Source: Myxococcus stipitatus DSM 14675 (GTDB lineage Bacteria; Myxococcota; Myxococcia; Myxococcales; Myxococcaceae). Taken from it: a stretch of DNA of 64,000 nt. This document shows positions 1 to 8,349 of this stretch, in pieces. How positions within the stretch are numbered: position 1 is the stretch's first letter; each line of letters starts with the position of its first letter. Under the pieces are notes generated by a model. It was not told where the DNA came from. It worked only from the letters and a program-made list of their open reading frames with translations, and did not search any database. Made by a program: the position numbers and the translations under genes. The stretch is from contig NC_020126.1 of NCBI RefSeq assembly GCF_000331735.1, positions 7,071,501 to 7,135,500 of the forward strand. Direction: 5' to 3'.

Positions 1-1321
1 CCAGGGCCTCCGCCGAGTGCGTGCGGTTGCCACCGTGGCGCTTCAGGGCCTCCTCGATTTCACGGCGCTCCAGCGCCTCCACCTTCGCGGCCAGCGTGGT
101 GGCGCCCGTGGGAGCTGCTCGCGGGCGCTCGCTTCCGGTGAAGGACAGGTCCTCGGGCTGAAGCTCGCGACGCTCTCCCGCGAGCACCGTCGCGCGCTGC
201 ATCTCGTGCCGGAGCTCACGCAGGTTGCCCGGCCAGGCATGCGCCGCGAGCGCCTCCGCGGCGGCCTCCGACAACAACCGGGCCCGACCATCCGGACACA
301 GGTGCGCGCACTGGTTGAGGAAGTGCGTGGCCAGCAGCGGCAGGTCCAGGGCGCGCTCACGCAGCGCGGGCAGCCGGACCTCCACGCCCTTCACACGCCA
401 GTAGAGGTCCTCGCGAAACGCCCCCTCCTGGAGCATGCGGCCCAGGTCCCGATGCGTCGCGGAGATGAGGCGCACGTCGACGTGCACCGGGCGGTCCGCG
501 CCCACGGGCAGGATGTCTCCGGTCTCCAACGCACGCAGCACCTTCACCTGGAGGGCCGGCGTCATGTCGCCCAGCTCGTCCAGGAACAGCGTGCCGCCAT
601 CGGCCTCGGCGAAGAGGCCTCGATGGTCCCGCGTCGCCCCGGTGAAGCTGCCCTTCACATGGCCGAAGAGCGCGCTCTCCAGCAGCGTCTCGGGGAGCGC
701 GCCGCAGTTGACCGGGATGAAGGGGCCCGACTGGCGGCGGCTCTTGAGGTGCACCGTTCGCGCGAGCAGCTCCTTGCCCGTGCCGTTCTCTCCGGTGACG
801 AGCACCGGCAAGTCACTGGTCGCCACCCGCTCGGCCAGGGAGACAGCGGCGAGGAACGAGGGGCTCTGCCCCACCATGGCCGCGTCCCTGGACGCCTGCT
901 CCAGGGAGGTGCGCAGCGCCTCGACCTGCCGCTCCAGGGCCACGCGGGCCAGCGCGCGTTGCACGACGACCAGGAGCACATCCGGGTCCACCGGCTTGGT
1001 GAGGAAGTCGTACGCACCCAGGCGAATCGCCTCCAGCGAGTGGCGCGTGTCCCCCACGCCGGAGATGACGATGACCTTGGTGCCCGGCCTCGCATCGAGC
1101 AGCGCGGCCAGGCCCTCCAGCCCCGCGGACACGCTGCCGTCCGGAGGCAGCATCAGGTCCAGGAGGACCAGCGGGAACGCCCGTGCCTCGAACGCCGCGC
1201 GGGCGGAGGGACGGTCCCCCGCCTCCACCACGTCATGCCCCGCGTCGCGCAGCAGCTTGCCGTAGACCTTGCGGAAGGCGGCATCGTCGTCGACGAGCAG
1301 CAGCGGCTGGGAAGAGGCCAT
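1..1321 (-). CDS. NtrC-family sigma-54 response regulator (3' end beyond window)
   Basis: Two-component response regulator that would activate sigma-54 RNA polymerase after phosphorylation. The frame starts at ATG 1321 and stays open to position 1, so the end of the C-terminal DNA-binding domain is cut off. An N-terminal receiver domain begins LLLVDDD (acidic pocket D11-D13), with the phospho-acceptor at D55 (VLLDLMLPPDG) and the conserved lysine in DFLTKP. The central AAA+ domain shows Walker A GENGTGKE, the sigma-54 contact loop as GSFTGA rather than GAFTGA, and Walker B LFLDELGD. The visible end resembles the start of a Fis-type helix-turn-helix (REIEEALKRHGGN). The receiver resembles the PrsR (PEP-CTERM-box) type, a weak assignment. 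It starts 9 bp after a small Cys-rich gene that follows rtcA, so all may be co-transcribed. No cognate kinase is adjacent. Confidence 0.93.
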   Translation of the reverse strand, partial: MASSQPLLLVDDDAAFRKVYGKLLRDAGHDVVEAGDRPSARAAFEARAFPLVLLDLMLPPDGSVSAGLEGLAALLDARPGTKVIVISGVGDTRHSLEAIRLGAYDFLTKPVDPDVLLVVVQRALARVALERQVEALRTSLEQASRDAAMVGQSPSFLAAVSLAERVATSDLPVLVTGENGTGKELLARTVHLKSRRQSGPFIPVNCGALPETLLESALFGHVKGSFTGATRDHRGLFAEADGGTLFLDELGDMTPALQVKVLRALETGDILPVGADRPVHVDVRLISATHRDLGRMLQEGAFREDLYWRVKGVEVRLPALRERALDLPLLATHFLNQCAHLCPDGRARLLSEAAAEALAAHAWPGNLRELRHEMQRATVLAGERRELQPEDLSFTGSERPRAAPTGATTLAAKVEALERREIEEALKRHGGNRTHSAEAL

Positions 1322-1330
1322 GGGGCGCAC

Positions 1331-1705
1331 TCAGTCGGGCAAGGGGGCCTGTCGAGGCGTGCCCACGAGCTCCAGGGTGCGCAGCGCCACCTGGATGAGC
1401 GTCTGGGCACACGGCTCACAGCCGCCGCCACAGCACCGGGGCCAGCGGCCCTCCGGGTTGCGCAGCAGGGGCCGCACGCAGGACTGGTAGTAGCTGGGCA
1501 GACCCAGCTCCTCACTGGCGCGGGCCAGCGCGGAGTCGAGGGGAGACGCTGTGGGCTCGGTGACGTCGGACACAACGGCTTCATAGCAATGGAATCGCGC
1601 GCGCGCAGCGGCCGTCCCGTGCCCCCCAGGCGCCGCCCCGCTGCGAGCCTCCCGCGAGGAGTCCTGCTCGACTGCCCCGCCGGCCCCTCCTCCACCCGGC
1701 GTCAC
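1331..1705 (-). CDS. Small Cys-rich hypothetical protein
   Basis: I do not recognise the family. The frame is 124 codons from a GTG at 1705, 35 bp after the rtcA stop, and ends 9 bp before the response regulator. The first 40 residues are Gly/Ala/Arg-rich and look poorly conserved. A shorter start at GTG 1573 would give about 80 residues beginning just before TEPTASPLDSALARASEELG. The C-terminal part carries a Cys cluster, CCGGGCEPC, that could bind metal or form disulfides. No signal peptide or membrane segment is visible. Position suggests an operon with rtcA and the regulator. Coding status is likely because the frame fills the gap between two same-strand genes, but the start is uncertain. 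Confidence 0.55.
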   Translation of the reverse strand: MTPGGGGAGGAVEQDSSREARSGAAPGGHGTAAARARFHCYEAVVSDVTEPTASPLDSALARASEELGLPSYYQSCVRPLLRNPEGRWPRCCGGGCEPCAQTLIQVALRTLELVGTPRQAPLPD

Positions 1706-1740
1706 GGAGCTTCCGCCCCGGCCCCCTCACCCAGGAGGGT

Positions 1741-2757
1741 TCAGCCGCGAACCACCACCTCGCGGACCTCTCGGGACACCTCTCGCACGTCCACCTTCAC
1801 CTCGAGGAAGTGCGACATCGTCTCGATTTGCGTCACCGCATGGCCGTCCAGCGGCACGGTGCGGAACGTCCCACCCTTCGCCAGCGCGAACAGGAGCAGG
1901 AGCTGGTCGCACAGGTGCTCGCCCACCGGCACCTCCGCGTCCAGGTAGCGCTTCACCTCCGACGCCACCTCCTCGGCCACGACCTCCGCGCGCTTGCCGC
2001 GCTCACCGAAGCCCGTGAAGACCTCGGTGACGTGCTCGCTCTCCACCTCCGCCACCAGCACGTTGCCGGGACACGCGGTGCGCTTGAGTTCCTCCACACG
2101 CAGCTCGTCCGGACGCCACTTGAGCAGCGCCCCCGCGGTCTCCATCTCCCGCTTCGCCACGTCGAAGGGAATCATCGCCACCACGGCCTTCACCTCGCGG
2201 CGCAGCACCCGCCCGCGCTCCAACAGCGAGAGGGGCTTCAGCGCGCGCGGCTGGAGGTCCACGCGGAACTTCCCGCCGCCCGCGGGGAAGAAGCCCGGAC
2301 GCTCCAGCGTCGCGGAGACCTCCGGCCCCATCTTGTTCAAGAGCGGCAGGTACGCCCGGGTGAGGAAGTCGAACGGGGGCGCCGCGGGGTTGTGCGTCCC
2401 TCCCTCCAACACCAGCGTGGAGGGCTCCGCCGCGTGCAGCAGCGCGGGCAGCACCGTCTGGAACACCAGCGTCGCGCTGCCCGCCGTGCCCACCGCGAAG
2501 TGGTAGTTGCCCGCGGCAATCGTGCGGGGACGGAAGGTCAGCTCGCGAGAGCCCAGCTCCGCGCCGGACACCTCGGCCGCACCCACCGACTCCGCCGCCT
2601 TCACGGCCGTCAGGTGCTGGCGCAGGAGGCCCGGCTTCGCCCGCCCCGCGCGGATGTTCGTCATCGTGAACGGCGTCCCCGTCACCAGCGACAACGCCAG
2701 CGACGTGCGCAACACCTGCCCGCCGCCCTCTCCCTTGGAACCATCGATGCGCAACAT
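1741..2757 (-). CDS. rtcA: RNA 3'-terminal phosphate cyclase RtcA
   Basis: ATP-dependent cyclase that converts RNA 3'-phosphate ends to 2',3'-cyclic phosphates, acting in RNA end repair with RtcB. The 338-residue product matches the usual family length (about 340). It shows the N-terminal signature GSKGEGGGQVLRTSLALS, the RAGRAKPGLLRQHL segment, and the region VGEHLCDQLLL that holds the adenylylated histidine. The frame extends 18 codons further upstream, but ATG 2757 is chosen because AGGAGA lies 7 nt before it and the protein then starts MLRIDGSKGEGG as in other RtcA proteins. It lies 185 bp downstream of rtcB on the same strand, with a strong RNA hairpin in the gap. Expression is presumably from the sigma-54 promoter ahead of rtcB. 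Confidence 0.97.
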   Translation of the reverse strand: MLRIDGSKGEGGGQVLRTSLALSLVTGTPFTMTNIRAGRAKPGLLRQHLTAVKAAESVGAAEVSGAELGSRELTFRPRTIAAGNYHFAVGTAGSATLVFQTVLPALLHAAEPSTLVLEGGTHNPAAPPFDFLTRAYLPLLNKMGPEVSATLERPGFFPAGGGKFRVDLQPRALKPLSLLERGRVLRREVKAVVAMIPFDVAKREMETAGALLKWRPDELRVEELKRTACPGNVLVAEVESEHVTEVFTGFGERGKRAEVVAEEVASEVKRYLDAEVPVGEHLCDQLLLLFALAKGGTFRTVPLDGHAVTQIETMSHFLEVKVDVREVSREVREVVVRG

Positions 2758-2826
2758 GTGTGTCGTCTCCTGAGCCCCACGCCTCACGTCACCCGCCGGG
2801 CATTCTGACACCCTTCACGAAATAGC

Positions 2827-2881
2827 GGCGCCCGCTTCCCCATCCTGGCGGCCTTTCGGCCTCTTGGGGGAAACGGGCGCC
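2827..2881 (-). other. Structured RNA element between rtcB and rtcA
   Basis: Read on the rtcBA transcript, 15 bases at 2881-2867 pair with 15 bases at 2841-2827 (GGCGCCCGUUUCCCC with GGGGAAGCGGGCGCC), the only non-Watson-Crick pair being a G-U. The enclosed 25 nt contain a second stem capped by a GNRA tetraloop (GGCC-GAAA-GGCC). No T-tract follows, so it does not look like an intrinsic terminator. The G-U would be a C-A mismatch in RNA from the other strand, which favours a role in the rtcBA message. Possible roles are mRNA stability, processing or setting the RtcB:RtcA ratio; all are inference. Confidence 0.7.
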
Positions 2882-2942
2882 TCGGTGTCGTCATCCCGGC
2901 ATGGTCACCTCGCGTGTCTGGGGTTGTCTCCAACAGCCTCGA

Positions 2943-4178
2943 CTACCCCTTCACGCAGACGACCTGCTTCAGCGTGTGGACCACTTCGACCAGGTCCGCC
3001 TGCGCCGCCATCACCGCATCGATGGGCTTGTACGCAGCCGGCGTCTCGTCAATCACATCCACGTCCTTGCGGCACTCGATGCCCGCCGTCGCCTTCTCGT
3101 GGTCCTCGAGCGTGAAGCGCCGCTTCGCCGCCTCACGCGACATCACCCGGCCCGCGCCGTGGCTGCAGGAATGGAAGCTGTCCGCGTTCCCCTTCCCACG
3201 GACGATGTACGAACGCGCCCCCATGCTGCCGGGGATGATGCCGAGGTCACCCTCACGCGCTCGCACCGCGCCCTTGCGCGTCACGAAGCAGTTCTTCCCG
3301 AAGTGGTTCTCACGCGCCACGTAGTTGTGGTGGCAGTTCACCGCCGAGTCGGACAGCTCGAACGGAGGCAGCTCGCCGCTGAGCTGAAGCGCCTCGACCG
3401 CGCCCTTCAGCATCATCTCGCGGTTGGTCGCCGCGAAGTCCTGCGCCCAGCTCACCGCGAAGACGTAGTCCTCGAAGTGCTCCGTCCCCTCCGGCAGGTA
3501 CGCCAGGTCCGCGTCGGGGAGGTTGATGTACCAGCGGCGCATGTCCTCCTTCGCCAGCTCGATGAAGTAGCTCCCGATGCGGTTACCCACGCCACGCGAA
3601 CCGGAGTGCAACATCAGCCACACGCCATCCGACTCGTCCAGGCACAGCTCGATGAAGTGGTTACCCGTGCCGAGCGTACCCAGGTGCGCCAGCTCCGGCC
3701 CACGGCCGATGCGCGGGTGCTTCGCCACGATGCGGTCATACCCCTCGACCAATCGCGCCCACGCCTGCTGATGCGAAGCCGGCGCCACACGCCACGCGCC
3801 GACGTCGTTGCGGCCGCCGTTATCCGAGCGGCCATGCGGCACCGCTCGCTCGATGGCCGAGCGCACCCCACGCAGCGAGTCCGGCAGCTGGTCGGCACGC
3901 AGCGTCGTGCGGACCGCAATCATGCCGCAGCCGATATCCACACCCACCGCGGCCGGCACCACCGCGCCCACCGTCGGCACCACGCTGCCCACCGTCGCGC
4001 CGTAGCCGCGGTGCACGTCCGGCATCACCGCCACCCACTTGTGGATGAAGGGCAGGCCACGCACGTTCCGGAGCTGCTTCTTGGCCTCGTCCTCGAAGGG
4101 CACCCCCACCGTCCACGCCTTGATGGGGCGACCCGCCTCGTCCGACAGCACCTCGTAGTTCACCGGATTCTGATTCAT
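2943..4178 (-). CDS. rtcB: RNA-splicing ligase RtcB
   Basis: GTP- and Mn-dependent ligase that joins RNA 2',3'-cyclic-phosphate or 3'-phosphate ends to 5'-OH ends, in tRNA and rRNA repair. The product is 411 residues, close to E. coli RtcB (408). Visible family blocks are PDVHRGYGATVGSVVPT, GVDIGCGMIAVRT with the metal-binding Cys, GTLGTGNHFIEL, MLHSGSRGVGN and CSHGAGRVMSR, which holds the guanylylated histidine. The open frame runs 133 codons further upstream, but ATG 4178 (MNQNPVNYEVL) is preceded by AAAGGTG and gives the normal N-terminus. First gene of the rtcBA unit, divergent from rtcR, with a sigma-54 promoter about 50 bp upstream of the start. Confidence 0.98.
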   Translation of the reverse strand: MNQNPVNYEVLSDEAGRPIKAWTVGVPFEDEAKKQLRNVRGLPFIHKWVAVMPDVHRGYGATVGSVVPTVGAVVPAAVGVDIGCGMIAVRTTLRADQLPDSLRGVRSAIERAVPHGRSDNGGRNDVGAWRVAPASHQQAWARLVEGYDRIVAKHPRIGRGPELAHLGTLGTGNHFIELCLDESDGVWLMLHSGSRGVGNRIGSYFIELAKEDMRRWYINLPDADLAYLPEGTEHFEDYVFAVSWAQDFAATNREMMLKGAVEALQLSGELPPFELSDSAVNCHHNYVARENHFGKNCFVTRKGAVRAREGDLGIIPGSMGARSYIVRGKGNADSFHSCSHGAGRVMSREAAKRRFTLEDHEKATAGIECRKDVDVIDETPAAYKPIDAVMAAQADLVEVVHTLKQVVCVKG

Positions 4179-4237
4179 GGCCTGCACCTTTCGGTCGTTC
4201 GCCCTGGGCTCGATGTCCCGGGCACGGACACCCCTAG

Positions 4238-4254
4238 AGCAGCCCGCGTGCCAA
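4238..4254 (-). promoter_or_regulatory. Sigma-54 promoter of rtcBA
   Basis: Reading leftward the bases are TTGGCACG-CGGG-CTGCT. This matches the -24/-12 consensus TGGCACG-N4-TTGC at every position except one T to C in the -12 element, with exact GG-to-GC spacing. The start site would fall near 4228, leaving about 50 nt of leader before rtcB. Fits control by the divergent RtcR. Confidence 0.88.
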
Positions 4255-4296
4255 CCCCTTCTCCGAGGGGAGCCGCCACGAATCACCCCCAAACCG

Positions 4297-4310
4297 TATC
4301 TGCTGAGATA
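4297..4310. promoter_or_regulatory. Candidate RtcR upstream activating site
   Basis: Perfect dyad TATCT-GCTG-AGATA, centred about 75 bp upstream of the predicted rtcBA start site and 20 bp before the rtcR start codon. A sigma-54 activator normally binds in this range. A further GATA/TATC pair overlaps at 4307-4320. Assignment to RtcR is inference from position. Confidence 0.5.
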
Positions 4311-4323
4311 AAGTCCTATCGGA

Positions 4324-5970
4324 ATGGCGAAAACCAAGGCGAGGCAGACGGTGGTCCTGGGCATGCTCGGGACGACGCTCGACACGGGCCAGGGGCCGCA
4401 GCGGTGGTCCAAGTGGCGGCCCACGGTGGCGCTGTGCCAGCAGGAGGACCTGGTGGTGCACCGGCTGGAGCTCCTGCACCCACCCGGAGCGACGGCCATC
4501 GCCGGGACGCTGGTCGCGGACATCCGGCAGGTGTCCCCGGAGACCACGGTGCGCACCGTGCCCATGGCCATCCGCAACCCGTGGGACCTGGAGGAGACGT
4601 ATGGCGCGCTGCTCGACTACGTGCGCGCGTACCCCTTCAACCCGGAGGAGGAGGACTATCTCGTCCACATCACGACGGGCACGCACATCGCCCAGATCTG
4701 CATGTTCCTCCTGGTGGAGAGCCGGCTCATCCCCGGGCGGCTGGTGCAGCTGTCTCCCGAGAAGCGGGACAGCTCGAGAGCGGGCACGCACACGCTCATC
4801 GACCTGGACCTGTCGCGCTACGACACGCTGGCCAAGCGCTTCCAACAGGAGCAGCGCGAGGGCCTGTCCTTCCTCAAGTCCGGCATCGACACCCGCAACG
4901 CCGCCTTCAACCGACTCATCGAGCGCATCGAACAGGTGGCGACGAACTCACGCGCGCCGCTGCTCATCACCGGCCCCACCGGCGCGGGCAAGTCGCAGCT
5001 CGCGCGGCGCATCTACACCCTGAAGAAGACCCGGGCCACCGTGAGCGGGCCCTTCGTGGACCTCAACTGCGCCACGCTGCGCGGTGACGGCGCCATGTCC
5101 GCGCTCTTCGGGCACGTGAAGGGCTCCTTCACCGGCGCGCTCCAGGACCGCCCCGGCCTGCTGCGACAGGCCCACGGCGGCGTGCTGTTCCTGGACGAGA
5201 TTGGCGAACTGGGCGCGGACGAGCAGGCCATGCTGCTGCGGGCCCTGGAGGACAAGCGCTTCCTTCCGGTGGGCTCGGACCGCGAGGTGGAGAGCGACTT
5301 CCAGCTCATCGCCGGCACCAACCGCGACCTGCGAGACGACGTCGAACAAGGCCGCTTCCGAGAAGACCTGCTCGCGCGCATCAACCTGTGGACCTTCCAG
5401 TTGCCCGGGCTGCGCGAGCGTCCGGAGGACATCGCCCCCAACCTCCTCTACGAGCTGGACCGGGCCTCGGAGACCATGGGCACACGCATCACCCTGAACA
5501 AGGAGGCCCAGGAGCGCTTCCTGCGCTTCGCCACCTCCCCCGATGCGCGGTGGACGGGGAACTTCCGGGACCTCAACGCCGCGGTGCTGCGCATGGCCAC
5601 CCTCGCGCCCGGTGGACGCATCACCCGCGACGTGGTGGATGAAGAGCTGGAGCGGCTGCGCGCGCAGTGGCGCACCGGGGGCACGCGCCCGGGCCCGCTG
5701 CGCGCCACGGGCACCGGAGACAAGGTCGCCGAGGTGATGGGCGAGGAGCTGGCGCAAGAGCTGGACCGGTTCGACCGCGTGCAGCTCGCGGACGTGCTGG
5801 GCGTCTGCCAGGGCGTGCGCTCGCTGTCGGAGGCGGGGCGCGTGCTCTTCACCCAATCCCGCGCACGCAAGGCGAGCGTCAACGACGCGGACCGCCTCAA
5901 GAAATACCTCGCGCGCTTCGGGCTCACCTGGGTCGACGTGTCCGGGCGTGGGACGACGACGCCCGAGTGA
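4324..5970 (+). CDS. rtcR: Sigma-54 activator RtcR (CARF-AAA+)
   Basis: Enhancer-binding protein that switches on rtcBA with sigma-54 polymerase. The 548-residue product is close to E. coli RtcR (about 532). Residues 1-180 form the RtcR N-terminal CARF-type sensor, with conserved blocks such as QRWSKWRPTVALCQQEDLVV and EEDYLVHITTGTHIAQICMF. The AAA+ domain follows, with Walker A GPTGAGKS, the sigma-54 loop HVKGSFTGA (Ser in place of the usual Ala) and Walker B LFLDEIGELGADEQAML. The C-terminus has the family DNA-binding end GKASVNDADRL-like (KASVNDADRLKKYLARFGLT). CARF domains bind RNA-end or cyclic-oligonucleotide ligands, so induction by damaged RNA is likely. Transcribed away from rtcB, 145 bp between start codons. 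Confidence 0.97.
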   Translation: MAKTKARQTVVLGMLGTTLDTGQGPQRWSKWRPTVALCQQEDLVVHRLELLHPPGATAIAGTLVADIRQVSPETTVRTVPMAIRNPWDLEETYGALLDYVRAYPFNPEEEDYLVHITTGTHIAQICMFLLVESRLIPGRLVQLSPEKRDSSRAGTHTLIDLDLSRYDTLAKRFQQEQREGLSFLKSGIDTRNAAFNRLIERIEQVATNSRAPLLITGPTGAGKSQLARRIYTLKKTRATVSGPFVDLNCATLRGDGAMSALFGHVKGSFTGALQDRPGLLRQAHGGVLFLDEIGELGADEQAMLLRALEDKRFLPVGSDREVESDFQLIAGTNRDLRDDVEQGRFREDLLARINLWTFQLPGLRERPEDIAPNLLYELDRASETMGTRITLNKEAQERFLRFATSPDARWTGNFRDLNAAVLRMATLAPGGRITRDVVDEELERLRAQWRTGGTRPGPLRATGTGDKVAEVMGEELAQELDRFDRVQLADVLGVCQGVRSLSEAGRVLFTQSRARKASVNDADRLKKYLARFGLTWVDVSGRGTTTPE

Positions 5971-6097
5971 AGGCGCGCTCGGGGCGGAGCGAAGAAAAAG
6001 CACGCCTCGGGCAAATGACGGTGACCCTTCCCGTCTTCATGGGTGTTGCAGCAGCACGAGGCCGTGAGCCGGACGAGTCCTCGACGGATGCACCGCC

Positions 6098-7003
6098 ATG
6101 CCGACGTCTCATTCCTCCCGCACGCTCCACCGCCGGAGCGCGGGATGGCTCTTCGCCTTCTTCCTGGGACTGCTGGCCGCGCCGCGGGCCCAGGCGCAGG
6201 TGCGCGAGCCCGACAACTTCCTCGCCACCACGCTCACGTTCTCCTCGGCCCATCGCCTGCGCAACGTGTCCACCCGGCACGTCTCCCCCACGCTGTCCGC
6301 GGGCTTCCGCGTGTCGGAGAGCGGCCAGCTCCGCCTCGACTGGGGCATGCCCTACACGTCGTTCGAGCCTCGCCGGGACTCAGTGGGTCGCCAGAGTCAC
6401 TCCGGCTCCTCCAACCTGCTCATCGGCCTGCACCACGTCAGCAGCTTCGCGGATGACGCCCTCTTCACGCGCATCGGCGTGGCCGTCGCCGTTCCGCTCG
6501 CCCGCAGGAACGACGCGGGCCCCGACGCTCCTCGCGCCGCCCAGGCCGAGGGCCTCAACTACGACACCGCCGCGGCCGTGCGCGGCCTCGCCGACCCGTG
6601 GCTGTGGGCGCTCGACACCACGTCCTTCGTGGTGCCCCTGACGCTGGGCCTGGACCTGCCGGGGCTCCAGCTTCGCGCGGACGTGGCGTTCGGAATGCTC
6701 GTGCCCACGTCGAGCGCCACCCAAGACACCCACTTCGTCGCGCAGGGCAGCCTGGAGGCCGCGCTCGGACTGGGCTTGCTGGAGCCCGGCGTGAAGCTGC
6801 AGGTGGTCTCCCCGCACCTCTCCAAGGCGACCTGGGATGGAGAGAACGCACGCGCCTCGGTGGAGCCCTTCCTCCGGGTCCACCTGGGCCCGCTGTTCGC
6901 GCGGGCCGGCGTGCGCATCGACCTGGGAGACCCGGAGGCGCCCCCGTCACCAAGCCCCTCGCGGATGTGGGCGCTGGGCGTGGGACTGGGGCTGGGCTTC
7001 TGA
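6098..7003 (+). CDS. Exported beta-rich hypothetical protein
   Basis: 301 residues with a clear signal peptide: basic start, hydrophobic core LFAFFLGLLAA and a likely cleavage after RAQA (about residue 34). The rest alternates hydrophobic and polar residues with many Gly and ends MWALGVGLGLGF, an aromatic C-terminus that suggests an outer-membrane beta-barrel. No enzyme motif was recognised. It lies 127 bp after rtcR on the same strand and converges with the peptidase gene to the right, 8 bp away. Function unknown. Confidence 0.75.
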   Translation: MPTSHSSRTLHRRSAGWLFAFFLGLLAAPRAQAQVREPDNFLATTLTFSSAHRLRNVSTRHVSPTLSAGFRVSESGQLRLDWGMPYTSFEPRRDSVGRQSHSGSSNLLIGLHHVSSFADDALFTRIGVAVAVPLARRNDAGPDAPRAAQAEGLNYDTAAAVRGLADPWLWALDTTSFVVPLTLGLDLPGLQLRADVAFGMLVPTSSATQDTHFVAQGSLEAALGLGLLEPGVKLQVVSPHLSKATWDGENARASVEPFLRVHLGPLFARAGVRIDLGDPEAPPSPSPSRMWALGVGLGLGF

Positions 7004-7011
7004 AGGCGCCG

Positions 7012-8349
7012 CTACCGGATGAGGTAGAAGGCCTCCTGCCGAGGCACGAAGAACTTCCAGCCCTCCGCGGTGAGATAGGCCGGGTCCTCCTCCATCACCG
7101 CGACCTTCTGCCCGCCCCACTCGGGCACAGGCGTCGTCGTGCTGAGCTCGATGGCGATGTACGAGCCCTCTCGCAGCGGCTTCGGTGCCTCCTTGCGGTT
7201 CGCGGACCGGAAGTCGATGGACGCGCCCAACGCGTGGCCCTGGTTCCCCAAGGGATGGCTGTACACATCCGCCTGGATGCCTCGCGCCCCCATCTCCGTC
7301 ATGGTCTCGTGGAACACGTCCGCCGAGGAGCGGCCCGGCCGCGAGGCCTTCAACATCAACACGTCCTGGAGCGCGTGCGTGTTGGCCAGCGCGTTCTTCA
7401 AGCCCACGGGGGCGTCCGTCTCCCCTTCGCGCAACACGTAGGCCATCTTCTGCCAGTCCGTGTGCAGGCCCAGGTGGCTGATGCCGAAGTCCACGTGGAT
7501 CAAATCTCCCCGCTCGATGACCACGCTCTCCTTCGCCACGGCCAGGAATCCGCGTGACGTCGTCCCCAGTCCGCCCTGGCGCTGCACGCGCAGGTCCGGC
7601 TGGAACCACGTGCCCACGCCCAGCGAGCCCACCTTGTCGTAGAGCCAGCGGCGCACGTCGCCCACCGTCGTCCGCCCCGGCACCACCACCGCGGAGGAGA
7701 GGGCCTCCTTCACGATGGCGTCCGTGAGCGCCACCATGCCCCGGTAGTGCTCCCACTCCTCGGGGATGCGCGTGTCCAGGTACTCCTCGATGAGCGGCTC
7801 CGCGCTGACGAACCGCGCCTCCGCGCCCGCTCCCAGCGCCTCCTTCAAGAAGAGGTAGCCATCCCGCGTCAGGCTGCGCGTCACGCCCCGCTTGCCGCCC
7901 GTCGACAGGGCGATGCGCTGGGGCTGGTGCCGCGCATCCAGCTCCGCGAGGAACTCCGCCGGGGACCTGCCCTCGGTGGGAATCTCGAAGAAGCGCTGGA
8001 GCGCCTCCTCCCCGTAGCCCGTCAACGCCACGCGCCGGAGGCCGTCCGCCCCGGCATCCACGAAGACGAAGATGTCGCGATTGCCCGCGTACGGGAGCGG
8101 CGGCGCCACGAACTGCGTGAGCGGATCATCATGGAACTCCTCGTTGACGATGATCCACATGCCCACGCCATGGCGGCGCATCATCTCCAGCAGCATGCCG
8201 TGGCGCTTCTCCAGCCAGGTCTGCCGGAGCGCGAGCTGCTGGGACAAGGGCAACAACCGGTGCGGCTCCGCGCCCGCCCCTTCCTTCCGGGAAGACGAAC
8301 ACGCCGAGAGCAGCACGAGCGGGACCACCGCCCACTTCAACAGGGTCAT
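7012..8349 (-). CDS. M24-family metallopeptidase lipoprotein
   Basis: Xaa-Pro aminopeptidase/creatinase-fold enzyme exported as a lipoprotein. The N-terminus has a type II signal with lipobox LLSAC (Cys17). A creatinase-like N-terminal domain spans about residues 35-195 and the M24 catalytic domain about 200-440. The dinuclear metal ligands are all visible: D287 (HVDFG), D298 (HTDWQ), H365 (HPLG), E401 (AIELS) and a Glu at 420-421. An active dipeptidase or aminopeptidase is therefore likely, probably periplasmic. Substrate cannot be told. Convergent with the exported beta-rich protein gene. Confidence 0.9.
   Translation of the reverse strand: MTLLKWAVVPLVLLSACSSSRKEGAGAEPHRLLPLSQQLALRQTWLEKRHGMLLEMMRRHGVGMWIIVNEEFHDDPLTQFVAPPLPYAGNRDIFVFVDAGADGLRRVALTGYGEEALQRFFEIPTEGRSPAEFLAELDARHQPQRIALSTGGKRGVTRSLTRDGYLFLKEALGAGAEARFVSAEPLIEEYLDTRIPEEWEHYRGMVALTDAIVKEALSSAVVVPGRTTVGDVRRWLYDKVGSLGVGTWFQPDLRVQRQGGLGTTSRGFLAVAKESVVIERGDLIHVDFGISHLGLHTDWQKMAYVLREGETDAPVGLKNALANTHALQDVLMLKASRPGRSSADVFHETMTEMGARGIQADVYSHPLGNQGHALGASIDFRSANRKEAPKPLREGSYIAIELSTTTPVPEWGGQKVAVMEEDPAYLTAEGWKFFVPRQEAFYLIR

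Noticed and set aside
17..1948. 643-codon open frame on the plus strand
   Set aside because: Antisense to the response regulator, Cys-rich gene and rtcA; composition is Arg/Gln/His-rich as expected for the shadow of high-GC genes.
2901..5087. 728-codon open frame on the plus strand
   Set aside because: Runs antisense through rtcB and out of frame into rtcR; both real genes have full family signatures.
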